The translations under genes and the position numbers were made by a program. The notes below the pieces were generated by a model, which worked only from the letters and a program-made list of their open reading frames with translations, did no database searches and was not told where the DNA came from. A DNA stretch of 64,000 nt from Sialis fuliginosa. Its lineage: Eukaryota; Arthropoda; Insecta; Megaloptera; Sialidae. How positions within the stretch are numbered: position 1 is the first letter of the stretch; every line of letters starts with the position of its first letter. The stretch covers positions 1-64,000 of the forward strand of contig OY540815.1 of assembly GCA_961205875.1 (NCBI GenBank), read 5' to 3'. Positions 1-10,245 of this stretch are shown here, one piece after another.

Positions 1-960
1 CCTAACCTAACCTAACCTAACCTAACCTAACCTAACCTAACCTAACCTAACCTAACCTAACCTAACCTAACCTAACCTAACCTAACCTAACCTAACCTAA
101 CCTAACCTAACCTAACCTAACCTAACCTAACCTAACCTAACCTAACCTAACCTAACCTAACCTAACCTAACCTAACCTAACCTAACCTAACCTAACCTAA
201 CCTAACCTAACCTAACCTAACCTAACCTAACCTAACCTAACCTAACCTAACCTAACCTAACCTAACCTAACCTAACCTAACCTAACCTAACCTAACCTAA
301 CCTAACCTAACCTAACCTAACCTAACCTAACCTAACCTAACCTAACCTAACCTAACCTAACCTAACCTAACCTAACCTAACCTAACCTAACCTAACCTAA
401 CCTAACCTAACCTAACCTAACCTAACCTAACCTAACCTAACCTAACCTAACCTAACCTAACCTAACCTAACCTAACCTAACCTAACCTAACCTAACCTAA
501 CCTAACCTAACCTAACCTAACCTAACCTAACCTAACCTAACCTAACCTAACCTAACCTAACCTAACCTAACCTAACCTAACCTAACCTAACCTAACCTAA
601 CCTAACCTAACCTAACCTAACCTAACCTAACCTAACCTAACCTAACCTAACCTAACCTAACCTAACCTAACCTAACCTAACCTAACCTAACCTAACCTAA
701 CCTAACCTAACCTAACCTAACCTAACCTAACCTAACCTAACCTAACCTAACCTAACCTAACCTAACCTAACCTAACCTAACCTAACCTAACCTAACCTAA
801 CCTAACCTAACCTAACCTAACCTAACCTAACCTAACCTAACCTAACCTAACCTAACCTAACCTAACCTAACCTAACCTAACCTAACCTAACCTAACCTAA
901 CCTAACCTAACCTAACCTAACCTAACCTAACCTAACCTAACCTAACCTAACCTAACCTAA

Positions 961-962
<2 letters not shown>
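1..962. repeat. Telomeric (CCTAA)n array
   Basis: About 192 uninterrupted copies of CCTAA, the complement of the arthropod telomere repeat TTAGG. The TTAGG strand runs 5'->3' toward position 1, which places the chromosome end on the left. The array has no variant repeats. It ends abruptly at the poly(A) end of a retrotransposon. Confidence 0.97.
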
Positions 963-994
<32 letters not shown>

Positions 995-1147
995 CGAAGG
1001 TGGAAATGCATGTTACGCACATCCCTATTGGATAGTGTGGGACTCGTAGACCCTACCCACTAAAACCACCTCCGCCACCTGTCTCGTGTATTCCCCCACG
1101 GAACCATCGTGAGACATTACTTCGTGAGGGAAGAGACTGTAGCCTAG

Positions 1148-4138
1148 CTACCCTCGTTCCGCATTCTCAATTCGCTGTAGTTCAGCTGTTATCGCCACAG
1201 CGAACTGGTTTGATGCCTCCCAGTGCTCGCGGGAGCGTAGCATGCGCCTCACGAACTCCTCTGGGGTTCTCAGAGGTGCCTCAGTTAGTTCTTCGTACGC
1301 CTTCCTGCTCTCCTCGAAGCGTGGACATTCGAGGAGTACGTGGAGGGCGTCCTCTTGTCTCTCATCACAACGCGGACAATTAGGAGAGATTTCCGCCCTG
1401 AACCTATTCAGGTACGCTCGGAAGCAGCCGTGGCCTGTAAGTATCTGGGTTAGATGGTAGTTCGTCTCCCCATGCGACCTCATCACCCATTCCCGTATAT
1501 TGGGAATGAGCCGGTGTGTCCATCTGCCGTTGGGAGATGAGTCCCAGATCTCCTGCCACTCCTGGAGGCTTATCTCCCGTTCCTCACGGCGGTGTCGGTC
1601 CTTCATCGCTGTTGTGGAGGGCTCGCGCCTCCTTCTCTCGTGGAGTCGTCTCCGCTCGTCGGCCAGGATGGTGATTGGCGGGATGGCTGCTATGACACAG
1701 ACCGCTTCTGTCGATACGGTGCGATACGCACACGCAGTCCGGATTGCTCCAACTCGATGTGTAGCAGCCATCTCCTTCCGATACGAAGCGACCTTCAGCG
1801 ACTTAGCCCAGACCGGGGCCCCATACAGAAGTATAGAGCTGCTGACCGAGGTAAGTAGGGCTCTCCTGCTCTGTCTTGGTCCCCCGATGTTCGGCATGAT
1901 CCTTCCGAGCGCTGTTGTTGTAGTAGCAACCTTCTTACTAGCTGCGCTTATGTGATCTTTGAAGTTCAGCCGTTGATCGATCAGGATCCCGAGATAGCGG
2001 ATGGATGGTTGGGATGTAATCGCGTGTCTCCCAACCCGCACTGTGATTTGCTCTCTCCTCTTCTTCCCCGTTATGAGTACTGCCTCTGTTTTTTGGCCAG
2101 CAAGTTCGAGGCCGGCGGTGTTCATCCATTGTTGGATGGTGGCCATTGTGTCTTGAAAGATATACTCGACATCTTCCAGCTCACGGTCTACAATGGTCAC
2201 CGCTACATCGTCCGCGAAGGCTATTAGTTTGGCCTCGACCGGGAGGTGTAGCTTGAGTAGCCCGTCGTACATGGCGTTCCACAACAGCGGTCCAAGCACC
2301 GATCCTTGTGGAACGCCACTGGTGACACTGACCACCTTAGGTCCTTCCTCTGTGTCATACCACAGGGTTCGATCGGTAAAGTAACTGGCGATCAACTTCA
2401 TGAGGTATTGCGGCACTTTGAGGTTGGTCAGTGCCTGCCAGATGCGGTTCCAGCTTGCTGAGCCAAAGGCATTTCTGATATCCAGCGTCACCATCAGGCA
2501 ATAACTACGCGTCCCTCGTTTGCCGTAGGTACCTGAGATCGCCGCTCTCGCGATGTCCATAGCGTGTTCCACCGCGTCAATAGTGGACCTGCCTTTCCGA
2601 AAGCCAAACTGGTTTTCAGACAGGTCGGGCTCTATGTGGCGAGTGAGTCGCTTATGTACAATTGTTTCTAGTACCTTGCCTGCGGTGTCGAGCATGCACA
2701 GTGGTCTATACGACGATGGCAGTTCTGGGGGTTTCCCTGGCTTCGGTATTAGCACCAGCCTTTGCCTTTTCCACCTTACTGGGAACACACCTTCTTCGAG
2801 GCATCGGTTATATGCTCCAGCGAACTCTTCTGGCCTGGACTTGATGGCCATCTTTAGAGCAACGTTGGGGATTCCGTCCAGTCCTGGAGCTTTGTTCGCT
2901 CCTATCCTGCTGCATGCCGCCAACAGTTCCTCTTGGTTTATTAGCGGGATCTCAGAGGGCTCGTCGGTCTCTTCTATCGTGAAGTTTGTTCTAGGGTGTT
3001 GGGGAAACAAGACTTCAACGATCTTCCTTAGTGTGGTGGGGCACGTAGGTGTGGTTGGAGGATATGTCTTCTTCATGACGACCTTGTAGGCCTTGCCCCA
3101 GGGGTCATTATCGATTTCCGCGCACATCTCAGTCCAGCATCTTTTTTTACTCCCGCAGATGGTTTTCTTGAGCCTCCTACGAGTTTCAATGAACCGTTGG
3201 TGTTGTTCCTCAGTGGCTGTTCCTCTAGTTTTGGATCTCTGGTATACCCGTCGTGTATAGTGGCAGTCTCTGCGGAGTTCGGCAATCTCTTCGTTCCACC
3301 AGTACACTGGTGGTCTAGAGGCGCTGTTCGTGGTCCTGTTCCGCCGCATGGTGGCGTCACACGCTTTAGCCGTAGCTTCCATGACCTCAGCCACTGCAAG
3401 TTCGGCTTCTGCACTGGTGTTGGGGTTTTCGTCGTCAAGAGCAAGTCGAAACAGTTCCTCCTCAAAGTCTTTGCCTCTCCAACCAGGTTTAGGTCTTATT
3501 TTATCAGGTCTGTTGCTCTTGCGGGTCGTGGCAACTTCCCATAGTATGGCTTGGTGGTCGCTGTGGGTGTACATATCGCTCACTTTCCAGCTCCACCCGT
3601 TTTTGCATAAGCTGCTACTAATGAAAGTGAGGTCCACTATGGAGCTGCCCGTCCCTCCGGTAAAGGTGGGTGTGGTTCCGCTGTTGATTAGTACCACATC
3701 CAAGGTGGCTAGTGCGTCGATCAACAGGCGACCTCTGTCGTTGCTTACTTTGCTGCCCCATTCTGTTGCCCAGGCGTTAAAATCTCCCGCTATGACTATT
3801 GGGTTGGTAGTCCTTGCATCCGTCACAAGTCTAGATAGAAAATTCTCAAAGGCCAGTAGTGGTTCATTCGGCGACGCGTAGCAGCTGTATAACGTTATCC
3901 CAGCTATCTCGCCCCGTACGAATCCTGATTCAGAAGCTCTTGGATGTCCCTTGATGGGAAGTCTGTTGCAGGCCCACAAGGCTGCTCTTCCGGAGTTATC
4001 AGCTAACCAATTCCCGCAATCGACGTTGTGGTGTTGCTCGCTAAGTACTGCAACGTCGGCTTTCGTTTCGCGCACTGTCTGCATCAACATGTTTTGTGCG
4101 GTCACGCAATGGTTAAGGTTCAATTGTAGTACTCTCAT
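1148..4138 (-). CDS. TRAS ORF2: endonuclease / reverse transcriptase
   Basis: A polyprotein of about 996 aa that nicks telomeric DNA and performs target-primed reverse transcription. The N-terminal third is an AP-endonuclease-like domain with QLNLNHC near the start, then a catalytic Glu in LSEQH, a GDFNA motif and a closing SDH. The central RT domain shows KAPGLDGIPN, a GFRKGRST block, the LDIRNAF aspartate motif, GVPQGSVLGP and the catalytic FADD. Near the C-terminus is a CX2CX8HX4C zinc motif typical of R1-clade ORF2. The frame is open back to an ATG at 4186. I choose the ATG at 4138 because it overlaps the ORF1 stop as TAATG and directly precedes the conserved endonuclease start. No internal stops are seen, so this copy could be active. 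Confidence 0.93.
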   Translation of the reverse strand: MRVLQLNLNHCVTAQNMLMQTVRETKADVAVLSEQHHNVDCGNWLADNSGRAALWACNRLPIKGHPRASESGFVRGEIAGITLYSCYASPNEPLLAFENFLSRLVTDARTTNPIVIAGDFNAWATEWGSKVSNDRGRLLIDALATLDVVLINSGTTPTFTGGTGSSIVDLTFISSSLCKNGWSWKVSDMYTHSDHQAILWEVATTRKSNRPDKIRPKPGWRGKDFEEELFRLALDDENPNTSAEAELAVAEVMEATAKACDATMRRNRTTNSASRPPVYWWNEEIAELRRDCHYTRRVYQRSKTRGTATEEQHQRFIETRRRLKKTICGSKKRCWTEMCAEIDNDPWGKAYKVVMKKTYPPTTPTCPTTLRKIVEVLFPQHPRTNFTIEETDEPSEIPLINQEELLAACSRIGANKAPGLDGIPNVALKMAIKSRPEEFAGAYNRCLEEGVFPVRWKRQRLVLIPKPGKPPELPSSYRPLCMLDTAGKVLETIVHKRLTRHIEPDLSENQFGFRKGRSTIDAVEHAMDIARAAISGTYGKRGTRSYCLMVTLDIRNAFGSASWNRIWQALTNLKVPQYLMKLIASYFTDRTLWYDTEEGPKVVSVTSGVPQGSVLGPLLWNAMYDGLLKLHLPVEAKLIAFADDVAVTIVDRELEDVEYIFQDTMATIQQWMNTAGLELAGQKTEAVLITGKKRREQITVRVGRHAITSQPSIRYLGILIDQRLNFKDHISAASKKVATTTTALGRIMPNIGGPRQSRRALLTSVSSSILLYGAPVWAKSLKVASYRKEMAATHRVGAIRTACAYRTVSTEAVCVIAAIPPITILADERRRLHERRRREPSTTAMKDRHRREEREISLQEWQEIWDSSPNGRWTHRLIPNIREWVMRSHGETNYHLTQILTGHGCFRAYLNRFRAEISPNCPRCDERQEDALHVLLECPRFEESRKAYEELTEAPLRTPEEFVRRMLRSREHWEASNQFAVAITAELQRIENAERG

Positions 4139-4140
4139 TA
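4136..4140 (-). promoter_or_regulatory. TAATG stop-start junction between ORF1 and ORF2
   Basis: On the minus strand the ORF1 stop TAA (4140-4138) shares its last A with the ORF2 ATG (4138-4136). The same UAAUG arrangement is known to support translational coupling in the related element SART1. It explains how ORF2 could be made from a bicistronic RNA. The coupling here is inferred from the layout. Confidence 0.8.
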
Positions 4141-5070
4141 GTTTTTCCTTTTTGTCTCTTGGCGTGCCTTGGACGCTGTTGGGCATTTGTAGCTACCAGC
4201 CACGTGTTTCCGATTATTCGTTGTGGGACACAGTGCGCAGCATGTGTCATTCTCGCAAACCTTTGCAAGGTGGCCATTTTGACCACAGTTAACACACATA
4301 TTTGTTCTGTCAATTGTGCTTCGGCACTTGGTCGCTGTATGTCCATAGAGCCAGCATCTATAGCACCTGGTGTAATTTTCCACTGCCTTTATACGGCTAT
4401 TTACCCATCCTATTTTGATTTGGCCCAGTTCTAGGATCTGTTTAGCGATAGGTATTGGTGTCCTCATCCGCGCTGTCTGGGTGTTACCATAGGTTTTCCT
4501 CGTTCTTATGGTAGTGCTATCGGTTAGCTCTTTGAGACCCGTTTGAGCTTTTATTGCTTCCAGCACATCATCAGGAGTAGTGGCCTCGTCCAGGTCACGG
4601 AAGTCTATCTCCATGGTGGGGACCTTTGAGGTCACTTCTGCTTCTTCTTTCAGTGTGGCTTCCAGTGAGTCCCTGCACACCTTGGTGGCAACCCCGTCCT
4701 TGCCTCCTAAGACTAGTAGAAGGTCTCCGGCAGCTGTCCTACGTATTTTTGTGACGGTCTTTGCTATACCGTCGAGGTTAGTGTCGCTTTTTATTTTCTT
4801 TAAGATTCCTGCGTAGGATAATTCCCCCTTCTTCCTGATGGTTATCGCATCTGGTAGGGGGGGTCTTCTCCTTCGCGGGGTTTTCCTTCTGTTCGTGGTG
4901 GGTTTGGCAGTGGCTTCTTTTGGAGGCTGTGTCCTTCTTTTCTTTTTAACGATCTCTATCCATTCCGTAGTTGGTGTTGGGGCTGTGCCCGTCACTAACG
5001 GTGCTGTGCCCGTTCGTTTTTGGGTTGCGCCCATGGCCTGTTTTAATGGGGCTACGTCCACTTTCATCAT
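4138..5070 (-). CDS. TRAS ORF1, C-terminal part (gag-like, zinc knuckles)
   Basis: This is the nucleic-acid-binding half of the gag-like ORF1 protein, 310 aa from the first ATG. The middle is a basic, Lys/Arg-rich region followed by the conserved gag core of R1-clade elements. The C-terminus carries three consecutive CCHC-type knuckles (beginning CYRCWLYGH, CVNCGQNGH and CALCPTTN). These are expected to bind the RNA template and form the RNP targeted to telomeres. The frame stays open upstream of this ATG to the A10 run at 5114-5123, where it meets the end of the N-terminal part. The 310-aa start is therefore probably not the natural one. It ends in TAA within TAATG. Confidence 0.82.
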   Translation of the reverse strand: MMKVDVAPLKQAMGATQKRTGTAPLVTGTAPTPTTEWIEIVKKKRRTQPPKEATAKPTTNRRKTPRRRRPPLPDAITIRKKGELSYAGILKKIKSDTNLDGIAKTVTKIRRTAAGDLLLVLGGKDGVATKVCRDSLEATLKEEAEVTSKVPTMEIDFRDLDEATTPDDVLEAIKAQTGLKELTDSTTIRTRKTYGNTQTARMRTPIPIAKQILELGQIKIGWVNSRIKAVENYTRCYRCWLYGHTATKCRSTIDRTNMCVNCGQNGHLAKVCENDTCCALCPTTNNRKHVAGSYKCPTASKARQETKRKN

Positions 5071-5110
5071 GGGTGTACTTGACTCCCCGTGTGTATTCTT
5101 CTGGTTCTCA

Positions 5111-5593
5111 TTATTTTTTTTTTGGTGCGGGGGAGGTCTGGGTGCTTCCCTCTTTTTTTGGGATCTCCCTGTACGTTGGGGGGGGTGTCTCCCAGGTCGC
5201 CAATCTCCAAATTCTATCTATTTTTTTAGCGGCCTCTTTTACTGTTTTATGTACATTTCTATTGGTCATTGTGAAGTCCACCAGCGTTCTGACAGCTTCC
5301 TCCATTCGCCTTGCGTCGGCGCCGCGTAGTGCTGCCATTCCCCCGTCAACTGGCTCTCCATTTGCGGGCTGGTTGCGGTGGGCTGGTGTCCTATCCTCCG
5401 TCCTGTCCCCTGTCTCAGGGGTATCATCAGTTCTTTTCCTCTTTGTTTGCTGTTGCTGTTCTGCTAATTCCTCGCTTCCCCGTTCGGGTAGCGAGAGAGT
5501 TCTTACTCTAGGAGGTGTCCTTTTCAGGGCACTACTCCTAGCGAAGGGGTTGTCTCCTTGCGTTTTCTCTAATTCGTGTTGTTGTCGATCCAT
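5111..5593 (-). CDS. TRAS ORF1, N-terminal part (separated by frameshift)
   Basis: A 160-aa N-terminal gag segment beginning at the ATG after the 5' UTR. It is charged and proline-rich at first, with a Gln/Lys/Arg stretch (QQQQTKRKR) that could act as a nuclear localisation signal. A short predicted helical region around residues 95-130 follows. Translation stops right after an A10 homopolymer, while the rest of ORF1 continues in a neighbouring frame. A one-base difference in that run would link the two parts into a gag protein of roughly 480 aa. The break could be a real mutation, a homopolymer error in the assembly, or a slippage site. Confidence 0.75.
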   Translation of the reverse strand: MDRQQHELEKTQGDNPFARSSALKRTPPRVRTLSLPERGSEELAEQQQQTKRKRTDDTPETGDRTEDRTPAHRNQPANGEPVDGGMAALRGADARRMEEAVRTLVDFTMTNRNVHKTVKEAAKKIDRIWRLATWETPPPTYREIPKKEGSTQTSPAPKKK

Positions 5594-6097
5594 AAAAGTT
5601 TATTGCCAACCATCGTGGACAAAGGAGCGGGTCGTAAAGGCTGGGAACGGGCACGCCCACGAGGTACGTTTCCTTAAGAAGTCGCACCTCGTTCCCCTGT
5701 ACTCAGGGGCCCAGCTTACGCTTTGCCAATCCCGGGAAACGCGGACGGACTGGCACTCGCTCGGAGCAATGCGGCCTCCGACAGCCGCATCCGATGTCCA
5801 CTACCCGATCAGGGTCCCGAAGGGGTTGGCGGACACCCCCCCGCGGCCACGTTTTGGCAGGACGAGTCCACATCAGTCGTCACCCGTGTCAGCTGAGAAG
5901 ACTGGCACGGGCGCCGACACTCCCCACGCGACTACGGGGCGATGCCGATCATACCTCTATCTCTGCTTCAGTGGTTGGTTTTGGTCCGCGCCGAGTATTT
6001 TATTTCCTCGGTGCCCTCCGGGTCCTGTGCCGGGTTGGGCATTCCCTTATCCGCCACCTAGGGACGCGCCCAGTGGGAGACCAACAAACTCCACCTG
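5594..6097 (-). promoter_or_regulatory. TRAS 5' UTR / internal promoter region
   Basis: About 500 bp between the telomere-repeat junction and the ORF1 ATG. It is much more GC-rich than the rest of the window. Non-LTR elements of this clade carry internal promoters in their 5' UTR. I see no TATA box, and the exact start is inferred from the junction. Confidence 0.6.
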
Positions 6098-6221
6098 AAC
6101 CTAACCTAACCTAACCTAACCTAACCTAACCTAACCTAACCTAACCTAACCTAACCTAACCTAACCTAACCTAACCTAACCTAACCTAACCTAACCTAAC
6201 CTAACCTAACCTAACCTAACC
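6098..6221. repeat. Internal telomeric (CCTAA)n array
   Basis: About 24 CCTAA units on the centromere side of the TRAS element, in the same phase and orientation as the terminal array. TRAS therefore inserted within one continuous telomere tract. The tract ends at the subtelomeric minisatellite. Confidence 0.95.
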
Positions 6222-6968
6222 ACTCCGGAAGTGACCTCACAGCGACTCCTGGGGCACCAAGGACACCGGAAATGACCTCATAGTGACTCCGGGAGCTCCA
6301 AGGACTCCGGAAGTGACCTCAGGCGACTCCCGGGACTCCGGAAGTGACCTCACAGTGACTTCGGGGGCAACAAAGAACTCCGGAAATGACCTCAAGCGAC
6401 TCCTGGGGCACCAAGGACACCGGAAATGACCTCATAGCGACTCCGGGAGCTCCAAGGACTCCGAAAGTGACCTCAGGCGACTCCCGGGACTCCGGAAGTG
6501 ACCTCACAGTGACTTCGGGGGCTCCAAGGACTCCGGAAATGACCTCAGGCGACTCCTGGGACTCCAGAACGACTCGGGATGACTCCGGAACGACTCTGGA
6601 TGACTCGGGATGACTCTGGACGACTCGAGACAACTAGAGACGACTAGAGACGACTTCGGAACGACTCCGGAATGACTCGGGACGACTCCAAATCGACTCC
6701 AGGATGACACCGGAACGACTTCAGAACGACTCCAGGACGACTCCAGGACGACTCCGGGACGACTCCAGGACGACTCCGGGACGACTCCAGGACAACTTCT
6801 GAACGACTCCAGAACGACTCCGGGACGACTCCAAAACGACTCCAGGATGACACCGGAACAACTCCGGAACGACTCCAGAACGACTCGGAAAGTGACTCAA
6901 GGGACACCAGAAGTGACTCTAAAACACCGGAAGTGACTCTAAAACACCGGAAATGACTCTGAGACACT
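6222..6968. repeat. Subtelomeric minisatellite, forward arm
   Basis: Degenerate tandem units built on CTCCGGAAGTGACCTCA and GACTCCGGAACGACT cores. Early units are about 50-60 bp. They shrink to about 10-13 bp (CGACTCCGGAA variants) after 6550. ORFs across it are repetitive and I regard them as non-coding. Confidence 0.85.
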
Positions 6969-7281
6969 GGTTGACCAGTGTCTCCGAGACTTTTCCGGTG
7001 TCCCTGGAATCACTTCCGGTGTCTTAGATTCACTGCCGGTGTCCCCGAGTTACTTTCGGTGTCCCCGATTCACTTTCTGTGTCCCTGGAGTCATATCCGG
7101 TGTCCCCAAGGCACTTCCGGTGTCCCTGGAGTCACTTTCGATGTTTTTGGTGTTACTTCCGGTGTCCCCGAGACACTTTCGGTGTCCCTGAAGTCACTAC
7201 CGGTGTCCTTGGAGTCACTTTTGGTGTCCCCGAATCATTTCTAGTGTCCCCCGAGTAACTTCCGGTCTCCCCGAGTCACTT
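6969..7281. repeat. Subtelomeric minisatellite, inverted arm
   Basis: The same family continues but reads as its reverse complement (TTCCGGTGTCCCTGGAGTCA-type units). The switch falls at a short palindrome, CTGGTTGACCAG, near 6965-6977. Units are about 25-30 bp. Confidence 0.82.
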
Positions 7282-7425
7282 AGGACGACTTCGGGACTGA
7301 CGACTCCGGGACTGACGACACCGGAACTGACGATACCGGGACTGACGACACCGAGACTGACGACATGGGAACTGACGACACCGAGACTGATGACTCCGGG
7401 ACTGGCGACACCGGAACTATCTTAC
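7282..7425. repeat. 16-18 bp tandem repeat
   Basis: About eight copies of a GACTGACGACACCGGGA-type unit with small changes. It marks the inner edge of the subtelomeric repeat zone before the AT-rich DNA begins. Confidence 0.82.
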
Positions 7426-8812
7426 ATCTTACATTATAATATAAACCCTAATATATCTACTATATATAACGAAGTGCCCTGACTGACTGACTGACTGATA
7501 ATCATTTTTTTGACCATTTCCACTCATCGGAGAAACTTGAAATTTGGTATATACATTCCTTGGGGGTAAAAAATAACAACTAGTGGGCCTTTTTTGAAAA
7601 AGTTTATAAATGGGGTAACAAGGGGCCCCCAATTTTTCAAAAAAAAAGTTAGAATTTTTTTATTATTTTTTTTATATTCCTTGGGCGATATAATGTAAGG
7701 TTCAAATTTCAGATTTAAAAAAAATGAAAAAAAAAGGAAAAAAAAAGTTTTGATGTAAAAAAGTATCAAAACGAAAACCGATATAAGATTTTTTTAATTT
7801 TTTTCAAATACTTTGGTTAATTGACAACCATAAACCCGTGTCTGATTTTTGAAAAAGATATGTTAAAGAGGAGAAAATAAACAAAATACGTTTACATATA
7901 ATGCGCTTTAAGCATTTACTAAATTAATTGCAAATGTCGTAACTATGGATACATTATATTTTATTGATTATTTTAAAAAAATTTAAATGTCAGTGGCCAT
8001 TTAAAATTTTGAAGTGAACAATAAAATATAACAAAAAAGAAATATAAAGAACATAACGAATGAAAAAATATGCACAACTCTAATGTAATATATAATTAAA
8101 ATTTTCATAAATAAATTTGACAAAAAAATTGAAGACAAACAATTACAGCATTCGGACACAATTCGACCAACATTCGGCGATAGATATGTGTTCCCGGTAC
8201 AAATAAAAATTAAGTATATAATGACATTTTTTTAATCTTAAGTCATTGAATTATCAATATTTTTACTTTCATAGGTATAGGTATTTTATTATATTTATTT
8301 GTAATCATAAATATCAGAAGAATTTATATAATTTCAAATTAACATTGTAATTTTAAATGATATTATTTTAATTGTTGTTTGAAACTGTATATCTGTCATC
8401 TTTACCCAATGTACTAACCTAAAATGTACATTTACAAAATTAAAACAAGATGTTGATTTATTGCAAATTGTTACGAAAGCTTCATTCAATTGACAAGACC
8501 TATATTTGATTGTAATTAATTAATTAATTGTACAAAGGGTGTACGAGTATCTACAAGAGCTAATAATGTATTTATATAGACACATTGATGAATTTTTGAA
8601 AGACACGAGCAGAAAAACCAAAAATGAAATTATTTTTAATATTCATAAAATGTTCAAATCATGTAAGTACATGATGTAATACAATACATGTACCAGAAGT
8701 CATAAAATAATTTTTTGTCGTTGTCATATCAGAAACAAATGTCATAATATGTATTTAGTATGCAATATATTTTCATACGACAAGAGTTGAAAACGCATCG
8801 TAAACAAATATA
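7426..8812. other. AT-rich repeat-derived DNA, no gene
   Basis: It begins with a fragment (ATAATATAAACCCTAA) shared with the start of the element at 12746. A (GACT)n stretch near 7480 and an AT-rich tail follow. ORFs at 7429-7769 are low complexity. I see no supported gene up to 8812. Confidence 0.6.
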
Positions 8813-9101
8813 CAGGTAATCCTCGACTTATAATTGTCTTTGTCTCTTTCTTACATGCACATATTACATAAATGAAACAAACAGTTCCGGGAATTTCCCA
8901 AAAATGTAATTTATTATTATTTATGTAGATATTTTTGGGAACCCGCAACTGTTTGTTATGTATAGAAAATGCGATTCGCTTCACATCAAGGAAAACGTCC
9001 AAAGCAAAAATATGTACATATTGTACGTGTTAACTTACAACTTATTCTATTTACGATCGATGTTTAGAAACCTATCTCGGTTGTAAGTCGAGGAATACCT
9101 G
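8813..9101. mobile_element. 289-bp MITE with TA target duplication
   Basis: Terminal inverted repeats begin CAGGTAATCCTCGACTTA and end with the complement of CAGGTATTCCTCGACTTAC. Each end is flanked by TA, as in Tc1/mariner-type elements. It has no coding capacity. An ORF inside it is incidental. Confidence 0.75.
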
Positions 9102-9103
9102 TA

Positions 9104-10245
9104 CTACGATATATAACGTATGTCTTATCAGTTTAAGCGTAAAAAATATCAAAGTTAATATTCAATGTTTTTAAATGCTGCGAGAAGTTCAAACATGCTT
9201 GACTGATTTAAATTTACTTTTTTCCTTATTTTATATATTACTTACAAAATAACCAAGACGTTCCATTAAAATTTCAGGATTTGTGAAGTGTTCTGTCGTA
9301 GGAAAAGTTTAGGAAGCACTGTTCTACATCATACTTCAATATCAACCAAATTGAGTTATTGAGGGTAAAAAATATATTGAAAAAACCTCATAGAAAAACC
9401 ATATTTAGTTTGTGCAATAAAGTTTTAACAGGTACGATTTTTCTAAAATATCTTAAAATTAATAAAATTAAAATTGATAAAAACCCAGCTCTAATGAATA
9501 AATAAGAAAGCACTCCGTCACAGCACTATATTATTCCGTCGCGGGAAAGTACCTACCATATAGGCCAGTCAGGATCCACTCAGGGCTAGCTACGTCACTG
9601 GTTACGATACTATATTATTGTTGGTTACGATATTTCATAAAACAGATATCGGTGCTTAGAATACATTGTCTGGAGGAATACGATAAAAGTTTTAACAGAT
9701 TTTTTAGCGGAAAAGAGAATTTTGTCGCTTATATATGAGATTTTTAGAATCGATAACTCAATTTCGCAAAAAGTGTATCTTACGATACTTTGCCTTGGAG
9801 GGGACGATATAGAAATAATTTAACCAGGTATGTTATAATTTAGGTATATAAAAACATAGTACCTAGCCATGGAATACGGAATTTTATAATTTACGGTTTC
9901 AATATTTTATTTTATTAATTTAGGTTACTATGATTATGTCTCTTTAAAATATTTTGTCGAACAATTAAATGATTTTTGACACATATTAACAATTAAATAT
10001 TTTGAAATGCCTATATTGATTGAAAATTTAAATATGAAGAAACATTTCACTTCTATGAAAGGTAAAATATCGAAATTAATTATTAGGTTTGGTGTAAATT
10101 TTTCGAAACACAATTTTTCGAATCACAATTTTTCAAATCAAAATTCTTCGAATGAACAATTTTTCGAAAAATTTAAGTTTTATTGTTCAAATTTTAATTA
10201 GTTAATAAAATATTAAGTAAAGTAATATTTGGACATTTTACGATA
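9104..10245. other. AT-rich DNA, no gene seen
   Basis: No ORF resembling a known protein and no clear element boundaries. A small ORF at 10007-10201 is Asn/Phe-rich and repetitive (a TTTTTCGAA-type short repeat near 10095-10165), so I do not call it. Confidence 0.5.

Larger units (their letters stand above)
963..6097 (-). mobile_element. TRAS-type telomere-specific non-LTR retrotransposon
   Basis: This is an R1-clade non-LTR element of about 5.1 kb inserted in telomere repeats. On the minus strand it has a 5' UTR of about 500 bp, ORF1 (gag-like), ORF2 (endonuclease and reverse transcriptase), a 155-bp 3' UTR and a 30-base poly(A) tail (T run at 963-992). Read on the minus strand, the 5' flank ends ...TTAGGTT and the 3' flank begins GG after the A tail. 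The target was therefore cut TT/AGG on one strand and CC/TAA on the other. These are the positions reported for Bombyx TRAS1 endonuclease. Sense-strand orientation equals the TTAGG strand, as expected for TRAS and opposite to SART. Confidence 0.93.

Noticed and set aside
963..6097. SART-type rather than TRAS-type element
   Set aside because: Sense strand equals the TTAGG strand, and the junctions match the TRAS1 endonuclease cut positions. SART lies in the opposite orientation.
4971..6098. 375-aa plus-strand ORF
   Set aside because: It is antisense to TRAS ORF1 and its GC-rich 5' UTR, has no domain, and ends at the telomere repeat.
6319..7244. Several ORFs of 60-107 aa with Ser/Val/Pro repeats
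   Set aside because: They come from translating the subtelomeric minisatellite in either direction. The same peptide periods appear in more than one frame.
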